A DNA stretch of 64,000 nucleotides, taken from Alphaproteobacteria bacterium (GTDB taxonomy: Bacteria; Pseudomonadota; Alphaproteobacteria; ATCC43930; CGMCC-115725). The stretch covers positions 62,001-126,000 of the forward strand of contig JAFAYW010000107.1 in assembly GCA_019240125.1 (NCBI GenBank). Direction: 5' to 3'. Each line of letters begins with the position of its first letter. The stretch's first letter is position 1. Of the stretch, positions 33,632-45,963 are shown piece after piece. The position numbers and the translations under genes are program-made. The notes beneath the pieces were generated by a model. The model made no database searches, was not told where the DNA came from, and saw only the letters and a list, made by a program, of their open reading frames with translations.

Positions 33632-34522
33632 ATGCGTACCACCCGGCTGGATGCCAGTGCCGCCCTCGAATTGCTCAAGCCGCTGACCTGGTTTGCCCCG
33701 ATGTGGGCATTCGGGTGCGGCGTGGTGTCTTCCGGGCATCTGCGGGATGGCGGCTGGCTCCTGGCTGCTGCGGGGCTTGTTCTCAGCGGGCCGCTCGTCT
33801 GCGGGTCAAGTCAGGCGGTCAACGACTGGTTCGACCGGCATGTCGATGCGATCAACGAACCGCAGCGGCCGATCCCGTCCGGGCGCCTGCCCGGGCGCTG
33901 GGGCCTTTATATCGCAATCGGCTGGACCGCGCTGTCGGTACTGGTCGCCAGCACGCTCGGCCGCTGGGGCTTTGCCGCCGGTATCGCCGGCCTCGCATTT
34001 GCCTGGGCCTACAGCGCGCCGCCTTTCCGCCTCAAACGCAACGGCTGGTACGGCAACACCGCTGTCGCGGCCTGTTATGAGGGGCTGCCATGGGTTACCG
34101 GCGCGGCGGTGATGGCGGCGGCCGCGCCCGCGTGGCAGGTGCTCCTGCTGGCGGCGCTCTACAGTGCCGGCGCACACGGCATCATGACCCTGAACGACTT
34201 CAAATCCGTTGATGGCGATCGCCAGAGCGCGATTCGCACATTGCCGGTACAACTCGGCGTCGCACGAGCCAGCCGCGTCGCATGTGGGGTCATGATCGTC
34301 CCGCAGCTCGTGGTAGTGGCGTTGCTCGCGGCCTGGGGATGCCTGCTGAGCGCCGGCGTGATTGCCCTGCTGCTGATCGCGCAGCTGGCTTTGATGCAGC
34401 GCTTTCTGCGCGATCCTCGCGAGCGGGCTCCCTGGTACAACGCGACCGGCACCAGCCTCTACGTCATCGGCATGCTGGTGGCCGCCGTCGCACTGCAATC
34501 CTTTGGTGGAGCGGTGGCATGA
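33632..34522 (+). CDS. bchG: Bacteriochlorophyll synthase (geranylgeranyltransferase)
   Basis: The ATG at 33632 is chosen because it follows GGAG at good spacing and gives the expected 296 residues. UbiA-family prenyltransferase with multiple membrane helices; the Mg-diphosphate motifs are 'QAVNDWFDRHVDAINEPQRP' and 'LNDFKSVDGDRQSAIRTLP'. It esterifies bacteriochlorophyllide a with geranylgeranyl diphosphate; BchP then reduces the tail to phytyl. It overlaps the next gene by 4 bases. Confidence 0.95.
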   Translation: MRTTRLDASAALELLKPLTWFAPMWAFGCGVVSSGHLRDGGWLLAAAGLVLSGPLVCGSSQAVNDWFDRHVDAINEPQRPIPSGRLPGRWGLYIAIGWTALSVLVASTLGRWGFAAGIAGLAFAWAYSAPPFRLKRNGWYGNTAVAACYEGLPWVTGAAVMAAAAPAWQVLLLAALYSAGAHGIMTLNDFKSVDGDRQSAIRTLPVQLGVARASRVACGVMIVPQLVVVALLAAWGCLLSAGVIALLLIAQLALMQRFLRDPRERAPWYNATGTSLYVIGMLVAAVALQSFGGAVA

Positions 34523-35898
34523 ACGGCAATGCGATTGGCTGGACCGGGATCGTCCGGCTCGGCCTCATTCAAGCCGGTATCGGGGCGATCGTCGTACTGG
34601 CGACGTCGACAATGAACCGCATCATGGTCGTGGAACTGGCTCTTCCGGCGGTATTGCCGGGACTGTTGGTCGCCCTGCACTACGTATTTCAGCTGTTGCG
34701 GCCGCGTATGGGCTACGGCTCGGACGTTGGCGGCCGGCGGGTGCCATGGATCATCGGCGGCATCGCGGTGCTTGCAATTGGCGGCGTCGGTGCCGCCGCG
34801 GCGACCGCGTTGATGGCATCCCGGCCGATGCTCGGCATTGCCGCGGCGATCGTCGCCTATGCGGTAATCGGCGCCGGCGTTTCGGCTGCCGGCACCACGC
34901 TGCTGGTCCTACTGGCGCAGCGGGTGGCGCCAGCGCGGCGGGCCGCGGCGGCGACGATCGTCTGGCTGATGATGATCGCCGGGATTGGAGTGACGGCGAC
35001 TGTGGTGGGGCGTCTTCTCGACCCGTATTCGCCGTTCCGACTGATCCAGGTGACGGCGGAAGTCGCCGGCATGGTGGTGGTGCTGTCACTGCTGGCGGTG
35101 TGGGGCATCGAAGGCCGGTCCTCTGACCGGCAGCGTGCGGTGACATCGGTCAAAAAAGATGCCGAGGCCGGGTTTATGGAGGCCCTGCGACAGGTCTGGA
35201 CCGAGCCGCAAGCGCGCAACTTTGCCATTTTTGTGTTTGTCGCCATGCTCGCCTACAGCGCGCAGGAGTTGATCCTCGAACCGTTTGCCGGTGCCGTGTT
35301 TGGTCTGACGCCGGGCCAGTCGACCGGGTTGACCGGTATGCAGCATGGCGGCGTGCTGCTTGGAATGGCGGTTGTCGCGGTTGCTGGCGCCAATTTGCCG
35401 GGGCGCCTGGGTTCGTTACGGCTATGGACGATTGGCGGCTGCGCTGCATCGAGCATCGTATTGCTGGCGCTTGCCATCGGTGGATTTGCGGGACCGAGCT
35501 GGCCGTTGCGTCCGATCGTCTTCGCGCTCGGGGTTGCCAATGGCGCCTTCGCGGTGTCGGCGATCGGCTCGATGATGCAATTGGCCCATTCCGGCCGCGC
35601 CTCGCGCGAAGGTGTGCGGATGGGTTTGTGGGGCGCGGCGCAGGCGCTGGCTTTTGCCTGCGGTGGTCTCATCAGCACGACGGCGAGCGATATTGCGCAT
35701 CGCCTGCTGGGTTCGCCGGTGACGGCCTACGCCGCCGTTTTCGTCGGCGAAGCCGTGCTGTTCCTGTTGGCGGCGGGTCAAGCGGCGCGTGTTTTCGGCG
35801 CGGCGTCGCGCGATACCGGCGAGCAATCTTCATCGCCATTGCGCGACGCGATGCCCGAGCCGATGTCCGAGGCGATGCCCGAGCCGCGGGGCGCTTAA
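34519..35898 (+). CDS. PucC-family (BCD) bacteriochlorophyll-linked carrier
   Basis: A 459-residue, 12-helix membrane protein of the same family as LhaA, in the usual place between bchG and bchP (the position of 'bch2' or orf428 in other clusters). Signatures include 'TMNRIMVVELALPAVLPGLL', 'GYGSDVGGRRVPWIIGG' and 'REGVRMGLWGAAQALAFACG'. It is thought to help light-harvesting complex assembly or pigment handling. The C-terminal 25 residues are a Met/Pro/Glu repeat-like tail. It is ATGA-coupled to bchG. Confidence 0.9.
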   Translation: MNGNAIGWTGIVRLGLIQAGIGAIVVLATSTMNRIMVVELALPAVLPGLLVALHYVFQLLRPRMGYGSDVGGRRVPWIIGGIAVLAIGGVGAAAATALMASRPMLGIAAAIVAYAVIGAGVSAAGTTLLVLLAQRVAPARRAAAATIVWLMMIAGIGVTATVVGRLLDPYSPFRLIQVTAEVAGMVVVLSLLAVWGIEGRSSDRQRAVTSVKKDAEAGFMEALRQVWTEPQARNFAIFVFVAMLAYSAQELILEPFAGAVFGLTPGQSTGLTGMQHGGVLLGMAVVAVAGANLPGRLGSLRLWTIGGCAASSIVLLALAIGGFAGPSWPLRPIVFALGVANGAFAVSAIGSMMQLAHSGRASREGVRMGLWGAAQALAFACGGLISTTASDIAHRLLGSPVTAYAAVFVGEAVLFLLAAGQAARVFGAASRDTGEQSSSPLRDAMPEPMSEAMPEPRGA

Positions 35899-35903
35899 CC
35901 CTG

Positions 35904-37097
35904 ATGTCGCGCCCCGAAACCTACGACGCAGTCGTTGTTGGTGGCGGCCCCGCCGGCGCCACCGCCGCGGCCGATCTGGCCAGGGCCGGCCGTTCGGTAT
36001 TGCTCCTCGACCGGGGCGGCCGCATCAAGCCCTGCGGTGGTGCCATACCGCCGCGCCTGGTCGAGGAATTCGCCATCCCGTTATCGCTCCTGGTAGCGCG
36101 TGTCACGGCGGCGCGGATCGTCTCGCCGGCCGAGCGCGAGGTTGCGATGCCGATCCACGGCGGCTTTGTCGGCATGGTCGACCGCGAAAGCTTCGACGAG
36201 TGGCTACGCGCGCGCGCGGCTCGCGACGGCGCGCATCGCTTGACCGGCACGTTCCAGGGTATGACGCACGACGCTGACGGTGTCTCCATACGGATCGGCG
36301 GCTCCGGACGTCAGGGTGCGCTGTCCCGCATCGTCAGGGCACGGGCTGTCATCGGAGCCGATGGCGCTCGGTCGGTGGTGGCGCGCCACACCCTTCCCGA
36401 TGCCGAAAACATACCGTTTGTCTTTGCCTACCACGAGATCGTTCACTCTCCGACCGCCTCCGATTGCGATTTCGACGGCACACGCTGCGACGTCTATTAT
36501 CAGGGTCGAATGTCGCCCGATTTTTACGGGTGGGTCTTCCCACACGGGGCGACGACCAGCGTCGGTGTCGGAACGGCGCTGAAAGGCTTTTCGCTGCGCC
36601 AGGCGACCGATGCATTACGCCGGCGCGCCGGGCTCGATCGGGCCGAGACCGTCCGCGGCGAAGGGGCTCCCATCCCGCTGCGCCCGCTCAAGCGCTGGGA
36701 TAATGGCCGCGACACGATCCTCGCCGGTGATGCCGCCGGCGTGGTCGCCCCGGCCTCCGGCGAAGGCATCTATTACGCGATGACCGGTGGGCGCCTCGCC
36801 GCCGAGGCCGTCGACGCGTTCTGCGCCAGCGGTGATCCGCGATCCCTGGCCATGGCGCGCACGCGCTTTATGCGCCGGCATGGGGCAGTCTTCTGGGTTC
36901 TCGGTTTGATGCAGCAATTCTGGTACCGCGATGACAAGCGCCGTGAACGCTTTGTCAGCATCTGTCGCGACCGCGACGTCCAGCGACTGACATGGGATGC
37001 ATATATGAACAAGGCATTGGTTCGCGCCCACCCTGCCGCGCATGGTCGAATCTTCCTAAAGAACATGGCCCACTTGATGGGCCTCGCGCCGATTTAA
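35904..37097 (+). CDS. bchP: Geranylgeranyl bacteriochlorophyll reductase
   Basis: The ATG at 35904, 5 bp after the carrier's stop, gives 397 residues. The FAD-binding motif 'DAVVVGGGPAGATAAADLAR' is at the N-terminus, followed by family-specific 'RIKPCGGAIPPRLVEEF', 'VIGADGARSVVAR' and 'ILAGDAAGVVAPASGEGIYY'. It reduces the geranylgeranyl tail to phytyl in three NADPH steps. Confidence 0.95.
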   Translation: MSRPETYDAVVVGGGPAGATAAADLARAGRSVLLLDRGGRIKPCGGAIPPRLVEEFAIPLSLLVARVTAARIVSPAEREVAMPIHGGFVGMVDRESFDEWLRARAARDGAHRLTGTFQGMTHDADGVSIRIGGSGRQGALSRIVRARAVIGADGARSVVARHTLPDAENIPFVFAYHEIVHSPTASDCDFDGTRCDVYYQGRMSPDFYGWVFPHGATTSVGVGTALKGFSLRQATDALRRRAGLDRAETVRGEGAPIPLRPLKRWDNGRDTILAGDAAGVVAPASGEGIYYAMTGGRLAAEAVDAFCASGDPRSLAMARTRFMRRHGAVFWVLGLMQQFWYRDDKRRERFVSICRDRDVQRLTWDAYMNKALVRAHPAAHGRIFLKNMAHLMGLAPI

Positions 37098-37180
37098 GCC
37101 GCCTCTCCGTCACCCCTGGTCGAGAGGATCGGCAAAAACCTCCCTTGCGTTTGTATCGCTTAACCATGTCGAGGATCATT

Positions 37181-37567
37181 ATGCGTGGTTGTTCTACCGC
37201 CGTTGTCTTTGTCGGGAGCCTGTCCATCTGGCTGGCGGGACTGTCGCCTGGCGTTCTCGCCGCCGGCGATGCCGCGCACGGTGCGCAAGTATTCAAGCAG
37301 TGTCTGATCTGCCATACCAATGAAGCCGGAAAGAACAAGATCGGGCCAAGCCTGTTTGGCATCATCGGCCGGCCTTCGGCAAGCGTGCCAAACTTCAATT
37401 ACTCGCCGGCCATGAAAGCATTCAACAAGGTTTGGACAGACGAATTACTGAAAGAATATGAACCTGACCCGCAGAAGATGGTCCCAGGAACCAAGATGAG
37501 CTTCCCGGGACTGAAAAATCCGCAGGACGTCGATGACGTGATCGCTTATCTGAACACGCTGAAATGA
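37181..37567 (+). CDS. Class I cytochrome c (cytochrome c2 type)
   Basis: The start at 37181 is chosen over an ATG at 37166 because GAGG lies at proper distance before it. The 128-residue precursor has a signal peptide, then a single haem site 'QCLICHTNEAGKNKIGPSLF' and the methionine ligand in 'GTKMSFPGLKNPQDVDDVIA'. This is a soluble periplasmic cytochrome c2-like electron carrier that could re-reduce the photosynthetic reaction centre from the bc1 complex. It lies between bchP and the second ppsR. Confidence 0.92.
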   Translation: MRGCSTAVVFVGSLSIWLAGLSPGVLAAGDAAHGAQVFKQCLICHTNEAGKNKIGPSLFGIIGRPSASVPNFNYSPAMKAFNKVWTDELLKEYEPDPQKMVPGTKMSFPGLKNPQDVDDVIAYLNTLK

Positions 37568-37771
37568 CGAATGCTTGCTATAGCCGGCGTTTGTAAGGGG
37601 AACCGTTGCGTCAAGGTAGACTTTCGATGATGTGTCAGACCCCATGGAGAGGTACGGCAGCTTTGCCAAGCTGAGCGTGCGACAAAATATTCATCTGTGG
37701 GTGAAAGGATTGCTGGACGCAGCCCATATGCCGTGACAGAGCTCTGATGCGGGCTTATCTGGGAGCGCTTT

Positions 37772-39118
37772 GTGTCAATCATACCTGTCAACATCGCTCA
37801 GCCCGACGTCACCCTGAAACTCGATCTCGCCGGTGTGATCCGCAGCGCTACCCTCGGAGATAAAATCTCCGACGCGAACCTGCAGTCGTGGGTTGGCCGG
37901 AATTGGGCTGAGACGGTCGTGGATATTGGCGCGGATAAGGTGCGTCGAATGGTATGGGACGCCCGCAACAGTGGCGTCTCGGGTTTTCGACAGGTCACGC
38001 AACGCTTTCCGAGCGGTCTGGAATTGCCGATCGAGTACACGACAATCCGGCTCGGGGATAATTCGGGCTTGATCGCGGTGGGCAAAAGCCTGCAGGCGGT
38101 GGCCGAGCTGCAATCGCGCCTGATCGCGGCGCAGCAGGCGATGGAGCGGGATTACTGGAAGTTTCGTGAGGTCGAGACGCGTTATCGGCTGCTCTTCGAC
38201 GCCTCGAACGAGGCGGTGCTGCTGATGCGCGCCGCCGATCACGTCATCATCGAAGCCAACCCCGCCGCCCTGCGATCGCTTGGCGCCGGAGTGGCAAACG
38301 GCCAGTTCCTGCAGGAGATTGACCCGGCGGAGCGAGAGGCCTTTCGCGCCGTCCTGTTGCGTGCGCGGGAGCAAGGCAGGGCCCCCGGCATGGTGGTTCA
38401 TCTTGGGCCGAATCTCGATCCCTGGTTGTTGCGTGTTTCCACGATGATCGCGGAACCTGGGCCGCTGTTCCTGTTGCAGTTGACCCCGGCCGGAATCGCG
38501 GCCCCGATCGAGCCGTCAACGGACCCGTTTGCCGACCCCGCGTTGATCGCGGAATTGCCGGAAGGCCTCGTGGTGATCGATCTCGACGGCAACATACGGC
38601 GCGCCAATAATGCTTTTGTCGAACTGATCCAGGCGAACGGCGAAGGCGGCATCGTCGGTGAGAAGCTGGAACGCTGGCTGCGCGCCCCCGGTGCCGACCT
38701 GACGGTCATTCTGGCAAATGTGCGCCGCTATAATGTGCTGCGGCAGTTTGCGACGACGATCTACGATGAACTGGACGCACCGCTCAATGTGGTGATTGCG
38801 GCTGCAATGCAGGGCGAAGGCGACAACCGTTCAGTCGCGCTGCTGTTTCATCGCGGCGAGCAGCCATCCGGCCATTCGCAGGGCGCCGCCCTTGACGGCA
38901 TCACCTTGGAGGTTGGATCGGCGCCGCTGCGGATTCTCCTGCAGGAAACGGTGGGACGGCTGGAGCGCTACTACATCGAGGCTGCGCTTGAAAAAGCCAG
39001 CGGTAACAGAACGGCGTCGGCCGAATTGCTCGGCCTCAGCCGACAAAGCCTCTATGCCAAATTGAACCGGTATGGTTTAGATGGAGGGGCGCGAACAACG
39101 CAACAGCGCGACGAATAA
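37772..39118 (+). CDS. ppsR: Second PpsR-family regulator, cysteine-free
   Basis: A 448-residue protein starting at GTG (37772) after GGGAG. It has the same plan as the other PpsR: N-terminal PAS-like region, 'MERDYWKFREVETRYRLLFD' linker, two PAS domains and a C-terminal Fis-type helix-turn-helix with nearly identical recognition helix ('LLGLSRQSLYAKLNRYG'). The CrtJ-type cysteine is Tyr at residue 401, and no cysteine occurs anywhere in the protein. It lies 15 bp before the bacteriophytochrome. In Rhodopseudomonas and Bradyrhizobium a PpsR in this place is antagonised by light-activated BphP. Confidence 0.93.
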   Translation: MSIIPVNIAQPDVTLKLDLAGVIRSATLGDKISDANLQSWVGRNWAETVVDIGADKVRRMVWDARNSGVSGFRQVTQRFPSGLELPIEYTTIRLGDNSGLIAVGKSLQAVAELQSRLIAAQQAMERDYWKFREVETRYRLLFDASNEAVLLMRAADHVIIEANPAALRSLGAGVANGQFLQEIDPAEREAFRAVLLRAREQGRAPGMVVHLGPNLDPWLLRVSTMIAEPGPLFLLQLTPAGIAAPIEPSTDPFADPALIAELPEGLVVIDLDGNIRRANNAFVELIQANGEGGIVGEKLERWLRAPGADLTVILANVRRYNVLRQFATTIYDELDAPLNVVIAAAMQGEGDNRSVALLFHRGEQPSGHSQGAALDGITLEVGSAPLRILLQETVGRLERYYIEAALEKASGNRTASAELLGLSRQSLYAKLNRYGLDGGARTTQQRDE

Positions 39119-39133
39119 ATTTGGGGAGGATAG

Positions 39134-41305
39134 GTGCCTGTCCTCAAGCCCGCCTTCGGGCAAGCCGACCTATCGAATTGCGAGCGCGAGCAGATCCATA
39201 TCGCCGGGTCGATACAGCCGCATGGCGTATTACTTGTTGTTCGAGAACCCGATTTTATTATCGTCCAGGCGAGCGCCAATACTTCAGAATTCCTCGGTGT
39301 CCGCTTTGATGTTTTAGGCCAACCCCTGGCGCGCATCGAAGGCGATCTGATGGCGCGGATCACTCCCTTGCTCCACGCGCCCCTGGCCGAAATACCGGCG
39401 GTTGTCCGGTGTCGTCTCGGCAGCAGCCAGCTGCAATATGACGGGACCGTCCATCGCCCGCCGGCCGGTGGGCTGATTATCGAGCTTGAGCGCGCCGGCA
39501 CGCGCAAGACCGCGCCCAACGACGTCGAAGAGGCGCTGCAGACGATCCTCGCGGCCCCGTCGCTGCGTGCCTTGTGCGATGAGGCGGCCGCGATCTTCAA
39601 GAGCGTGACCGGTTACGATCGGGTCATGATCTACCGGTTCGACGATGACGGGCACGGGGAGGTGTTCTCCGAACGGCGCGAACCAGAACTCGAGCCCTAT
39701 CTGGGCAATCGCTACCCGGCGTCCGACATCCCGCAGATCGCCCGTCGGCTCTACGAGCGCAACCGGGTGCGGATGATCGCCGATGTTGGCTACGGTCCCG
39801 TCCCTCTGCGACCCGTATTATCGCCAATCAGTGGCGAGGATCTCGATCTTTCGCTCTGCGTGCTGCGGAGCATGTCGCCAATCCACGTCCAGTACCTGAA
39901 AAATATGGGGGTTGCCGCGACCCTGGTGATGTCGCTGGTTGTCGGCAAACGTCTGTGGGGTCTGGTCGCCTGTCACCACTATGTCCCGCGGATCGTTCAC
40001 TTCGAGATCCGCGCTGTCTGCGAGCTATTGGCGGAAAGCGTGTCGACGCGGATTGCCGCCCTGGAAAGCTTTCTGCGCGCCCAGTCCGAACTGGCGGCTC
40101 GCCGATTGGAACATCGCCTCGTACAGGCGGTTGCCCGTGACGGCGATTGGAAGATCGCGCTGTTCGACCGCTCCAATTCGCTTTTGCAACCGCTCGGCGC
40201 CGCCGGCGCGGCCCTCTTGTTCGAGGGCGAATTGCTCACTCTGGGGGAGGTGCCGGGGACTCAGCAACTTCGGGACATTGCCGCGTGGCTCGATCGGTCG
40301 CCAAAGCGGCCATTGATCGCCACGAACTCGCTTGGTATCGACATGCCGGAATTCGCCGCGATCGCCGATGTCGCCAGCGGCCTATTGGCCGCGCCCCTGT
40401 CGCGTACGCCGGGCGATTATCTCATCTGGTTCCGCCCCGAACAGGTGCGCACTGTCACCTGGGGTGGCGATCCGAACAAGCCGTTCATCGGCGGTGACAA
40501 TCCAGCCGAGCTATCGCCCCGCCGATCGTTTGCGCAATGGCATCAATTGGTCGAGGGAACGTCAGAACCGTGGACCGAAGCCGATCTCAGCGCGGGGAAC
40601 CTGATCAGCGAGACGATCATTGATGTTGTCATGCAATTCCGCTCCGTGCGGATGCTGATCGCGCAGGATCAGCTCGATCAGATCAGCAAGCAGGTCGAGC
40701 TTTCGGATCAGCCGGTGCTCATCGCGGATGTTCAGGGGCGTGTCCTGCTGATGAACAACCTGCTTAAGGTTTTACTGGCCAACACAAATCCGCTGCCGCA
40801 GTCGCTCGATGAGCTGGCGGGCTGCTTTGAGGAGCCCGGCGCGCTTGAGGGCCACTTTGGCGAACTTCTCGCGGAGCGCCGTTCGTGGCGCGGCGAGGTC
40901 CGCGTTGCCGCTGTATCCGGCGCGTCGATCCCGTTACTGATACGCGCGGACCCGGTTATCGCCTGGCCTAATCGCGTACTCGGCATGACCGTTCTTTTTA
41001 CCGATCTCACCGAACGCAAGGCGGCGGAGGCAGCGCGGCGGCGCTTTCAAGAAGAGCTTGTCGACGAGCATCGCCTGGCCACCTCGCGTCTGGATACCCG
41101 CGCCGATCTGATTTATCGGACGCTGCTGACGTCAGTGATCGAGAATGCGCAGCTCGCCGCACTGGAAATTTCCGACGAACTCGATGTGACCAAGATGCCC
41201 GAGATGCTTGATAGCGTTCGTGCATCGGCCCAGCGGGCAGCCGAGATCCTCGAACACCTCGTCAAGCATGCCTCTCCCGGTCTCTCAAACGGCGAGCGCT
41301 CGTAG
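39134..41305 (+). CDS. Bacteriophytochrome without a kinase domain
   Basis: A 723-residue protein starting at GTG (39134) after GGGGAGGATA. Order: PAS (about 1-110) with the biliverdin-binding Cys16 ('LSNCEREQIHIAGSIQPHG'), GAF (about 125-310) with 'NRYPASDIPQIARRLYERN', PHY (about 320-500) with the 'SPRRSFAQWHQLV' tongue, a further PAS (about 515-640), and a short helical C-terminus. There are no N, G1 or G2 boxes of a histidine-kinase ATPase domain. It resembles the BphP1 type that acts by direct light-dependent binding to PpsR. It absorbs far-red and near-infrared light and likely relieves repression by the adjacent PpsR. Confidence 0.93.
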   Translation: MPVLKPAFGQADLSNCEREQIHIAGSIQPHGVLLVVREPDFIIVQASANTSEFLGVRFDVLGQPLARIEGDLMARITPLLHAPLAEIPAVVRCRLGSSQLQYDGTVHRPPAGGLIIELERAGTRKTAPNDVEEALQTILAAPSLRALCDEAAAIFKSVTGYDRVMIYRFDDDGHGEVFSERREPELEPYLGNRYPASDIPQIARRLYERNRVRMIADVGYGPVPLRPVLSPISGEDLDLSLCVLRSMSPIHVQYLKNMGVAATLVMSLVVGKRLWGLVACHHYVPRIVHFEIRAVCELLAESVSTRIAALESFLRAQSELAARRLEHRLVQAVARDGDWKIALFDRSNSLLQPLGAAGAALLFEGELLTLGEVPGTQQLRDIAAWLDRSPKRPLIATNSLGIDMPEFAAIADVASGLLAAPLSRTPGDYLIWFRPEQVRTVTWGGDPNKPFIGGDNPAELSPRRSFAQWHQLVEGTSEPWTEADLSAGNLISETIIDVVMQFRSVRMLIAQDQLDQISKQVELSDQPVLIADVQGRVLLMNNLLKVLLANTNPLPQSLDELAGCFEEPGALEGHFGELLAERRSWRGEVRVAAVSGASIPLLIRADPVIAWPNRVLGMTVLFTDLTERKAAEAARRRFQEELVDEHRLATSRLDTRADLIYRTLLTSVIENAQLAALEISDELDVTKMPEMLDSVRASAQRAAEILEHLVKHASPGLSNGERS

Positions 41306-41318
41306 CGTCGCTTCTGGG

Positions 41319-43806
<2,488 letters not shown>

Positions 43807-43817
43807 GGGAGGCTCAC

Positions 43818-44234
43818 ATGCGGCTGACGCAAGGTGCCTTTTCGTTTCTTCCGGACCTGAGCGACCGGCAGATCACCGCCCAGATCGAGTATTGCCTTGC
43901 CCAGGGCTGGGCGGTGTCGATCGAGCATACCGATGATCCGCATCCCCGAAACATCTACTGGGAGATGTTCGGCCCGCCGATGTTCGATCTGTGCGATGCC
44001 GCCGGGATCATGGCGGAGGTCAGGAACTGTCGCGCCACCTTCCCGAAGCAGTACATCAAGGTTAATGCGTTCGACGCGACGCATGGCTGGGAGGCGATGC
44101 GGCTGTCGTTCATCGTCAACCGGCCATCCAATGAACCGGGCTTCGGACTGGCGCGTGAGGAGGGGGCTGGCCGTAACCTGCGCTATACGAATTTCCCCTA
44201 CGCTGCCGGGCTGCCGCACGGCAAGCGCTATTGA
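43818..44234 (+). CDS. cbbS: RuBisCO small subunit, red type
   Basis: A 138-residue protein opening '[20 protein letters not shown]' with the small-subunit core '[20 protein letters not shown]' and '[11 protein letters not shown]'. The C-terminal extension of red-type small subunits is present ('[20 protein letters not shown]'), which forms a beta-barrel at the centre of the holoenzyme. It lies 11 bp after cbbL. Confidence 0.97.
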   Translation: MRLTQGAFSFLPDLSDRQITAQIEYCLAQGWAVSIEHTDDPHPRNIYWEMFGPPMFDLCDAAGIMAEVRNCRATFPKQYIKVNAFDATHGWEAMRLSFIVNRPSNEPGFGLAREEGAGRNLRYTNFPYAAGLPHGKRY

Positions 44235-44241
44235 GGGTGCC

Positions 44242-45153
44242 GTGAGCGAAAACCTCGCCCGTGCCGAGGATTGCGAGCGGCTCGATCTGGACGGGCTGTA
44301 CCGCGAGTCAGCGGTCGCGCAAACGATCGGCGCGCTGGACAGCGATCTGGTCGGGTTGGCCCCGGTGAAACGCCGCGTGCGCGAGATCGCGGCGCTGCTG
44401 CTGGTCGAGAAACTGCGGCGGTCGATCGGGTTGCAGGCCGTTGCGCCGCCTTTGCACATGAGCTTCACCGGCAATCCCGGCACTGGCAAGACCACGGTCG
44501 CGATGCGGATGGCGAGCATCCTGCACGGTCTGGGCTATGTCAGGAAGGGTCACCTGGTTGTCGTGACGCGCGATGATCTGGTCGGGCAGTTCATCGGCCA
44601 TACCGCGCCCAAGACCAAGGAAGTGCTGAAGCGCGCGATGGGCGGCGTGTTGCTGATCGACGAGGCTTACTACCTGCATCGTCCGGAAAACGAACGCGAT
44701 TACGGTCAGGAGGCGATCGAGATCCTGCTGCAGGTGATGGAGAACCAGCGTGACGACCTCGTCGTCATCTTTGCCGGCTACAAGGATCGTATCGACAAGT
44801 TTTTCGCATCCAATCCGGGGATGGCGTCGCGGGTCACTCACCACATCGAGTTCCCGGACTACACCGCGCCCGAGCTGCTCGTCATCGCCGAGCTGATGCT
44901 GCAGCAAATGCAATATTGCCTTAGCGACACCGCCAGGGCAGCGTTGGAAGAGTATATCGAACGGCGGATGACGCAGCCAAATTTCGCCAATGCGCGGTCG
45001 GTTCGCAACGCGCTCGATCGGGCGCGGTTGCGACAGGCCAACCGCCTGTTCGAGGCCCGCGCCCGGCCTCTTTCCCGCCTCGCACTGTCCACCATCGAGG
45101 ATGCCGATATCCGCGCCAGTCGCGTCTTCGCGGCGGCTGGAGGCTCATCATGA
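44242..45153 (+). CDS. cbbX: Red-type RuBisCO activase
   Basis: A 303-residue AAA+ protein. The start is a GTG at 44242 shortly after cbbS, with GAGGG just upstream. Walker A '[20 protein letters not shown]' and Walker B '[19 protein letters not shown]' are intact, and arginine-containing sensor regions follow. CbbX rings pull on the C-terminal tail of the red-type large subunit to release inhibitory sugar phosphates. It overlaps cbbY by 4 bases. Confidence 0.96.
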   Translation: MSENLARAEDCERLDLDGLYRESAVAQTIGALDSDLVGLAPVKRRVREIAALLLVEKLRRSIGLQAVAPPLHMSFTGNPGTGKTTVAMRMASILHGLGYVRKGHLVVVTRDDLVGQFIGHTAPKTKEVLKRAMGGVLLIDEAYYLHRPENERDYGQEAIEILLQVMENQRDDLVVIFAGYKDRIDKFFASNPGMASRVTHHIEFPDYTAPELLVIAELMLQQMQYCLSDTARAALEEYIERRMTQPNFANARSVRNALDRARLRQANRLFEARARPLSRLALSTIEDADIRASRVFAAAGGSS

Positions 45154-45956
45154 CACACCCGGGACCTGCCGGCGAACTGAAGGCCCTGCTGTTCGACCTC
45201 GACGGCACCCTGGTCGACACCGAGGAACTGCACCGTCAGTCGTTCAATCGCGCCTTTCAGCAATTTGACCTGGGCTGGTCGTGGACGCCGGAGATGTACA
45301 CCGAGCTGCTGAACGTTTCGGGCGGTATCGAGCGGCTCGGCGCTTATATCGGCACGTTGCCTGTGCCTGCAGGAGAGCGGGCGCGACTGCGCCATCTCGT
45401 TCCTGGCATCCATAGTCAGAAGACGCGCCTTTATGCCGACCTTCTGCGTGACGGCATTCGTCATCTGCGCCCCGGCGTCGCACGACTGCTGCGTGAAGCG
45501 CGCGACAACAACCTCAAGATCGGCATCGCGGCGACCTCGACGATGACCAATGTCCCGAGCATCATCGAGGCGACCCTCGGGCTCGAAACCTTTGCCGCGG
45601 TCGGTGCGATCGTCAGCGGTGACATGGTCAACCGCAAGAAGCCGGCGCCGGATATTTACAATCTGCTGGTGACCATGTTGCGGGTATCGCCGGTGAATTG
45701 TGTCGCTTTCGAGGATTCGGCCAACGGTCTCATCGCCGCGAAGGCCGCCGGCATCTGCACGATCGTGACACCAAGCCCCTGGACGAAGACGCAAGGCTTT
45801 GCCGGGGCCGACTTGAGGCTGGAAAAACTCGGCAGTCCCGACGACCCGCTTGATCAGGCCGATGCAAGCCGCGTCGGCGCTGCACAATTGGGGTTGGATC
45901 AAGTTCGCGACCTGCATGCGGCCTCGATCGCGTCGCGGCACGAGGCTCCGGTTTAA
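45150..45956 (+). CDS. cbbY: HAD phosphatase CbbY (xylulose-1,5-bisphosphate phosphatase type)
   Basis: A 268-residue haloacid-dehalogenase phosphatase with nucleophile motif '[20 protein letters not shown]', motif II/III '[15 protein letters not shown]', '[15 protein letters not shown]' and motif IV '[18 protein letters not shown]'. The 'DTEELHR' signature and position after cbbX fit CbbY, which removes xylulose-1,5-bisphosphate, a RuBisCO misfire product and inhibitor. A phosphoglycolate phosphatase (CbbZ) role is less likely. The start overlaps cbbX by 4 bases. Confidence 0.88.
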   Translation: MTHPGPAGELKALLFDLDGTLVDTEELHRQSFNRAFQQFDLGWSWTPEMYTELLNVSGGIERLGAYIGTLPVPAGERARLRHLVPGIHSQKTRLYADLLRDGIRHLRPGVARLLREARDNNLKIGIAATSTMTNVPSIIEATLGLETFAAVGAIVSGDMVNRKKPAPDIYNLLVTMLRVSPVNCVAFEDSANGLIAAKAAGICTIVTPSPWTKTQGFAGADLRLEKLGSPDDPLDQADASRVGAAQLGLDQVRDLHAASIASRHEAPV

Positions 45957-45963
45957 GCACGCA

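Noticed and set aside
37568-37771. A PpsR operator before the second ppsR
   Set aside because: Several TGT triplets were checked, but none has ACA, or a one-base variant of it, at the N12 position.
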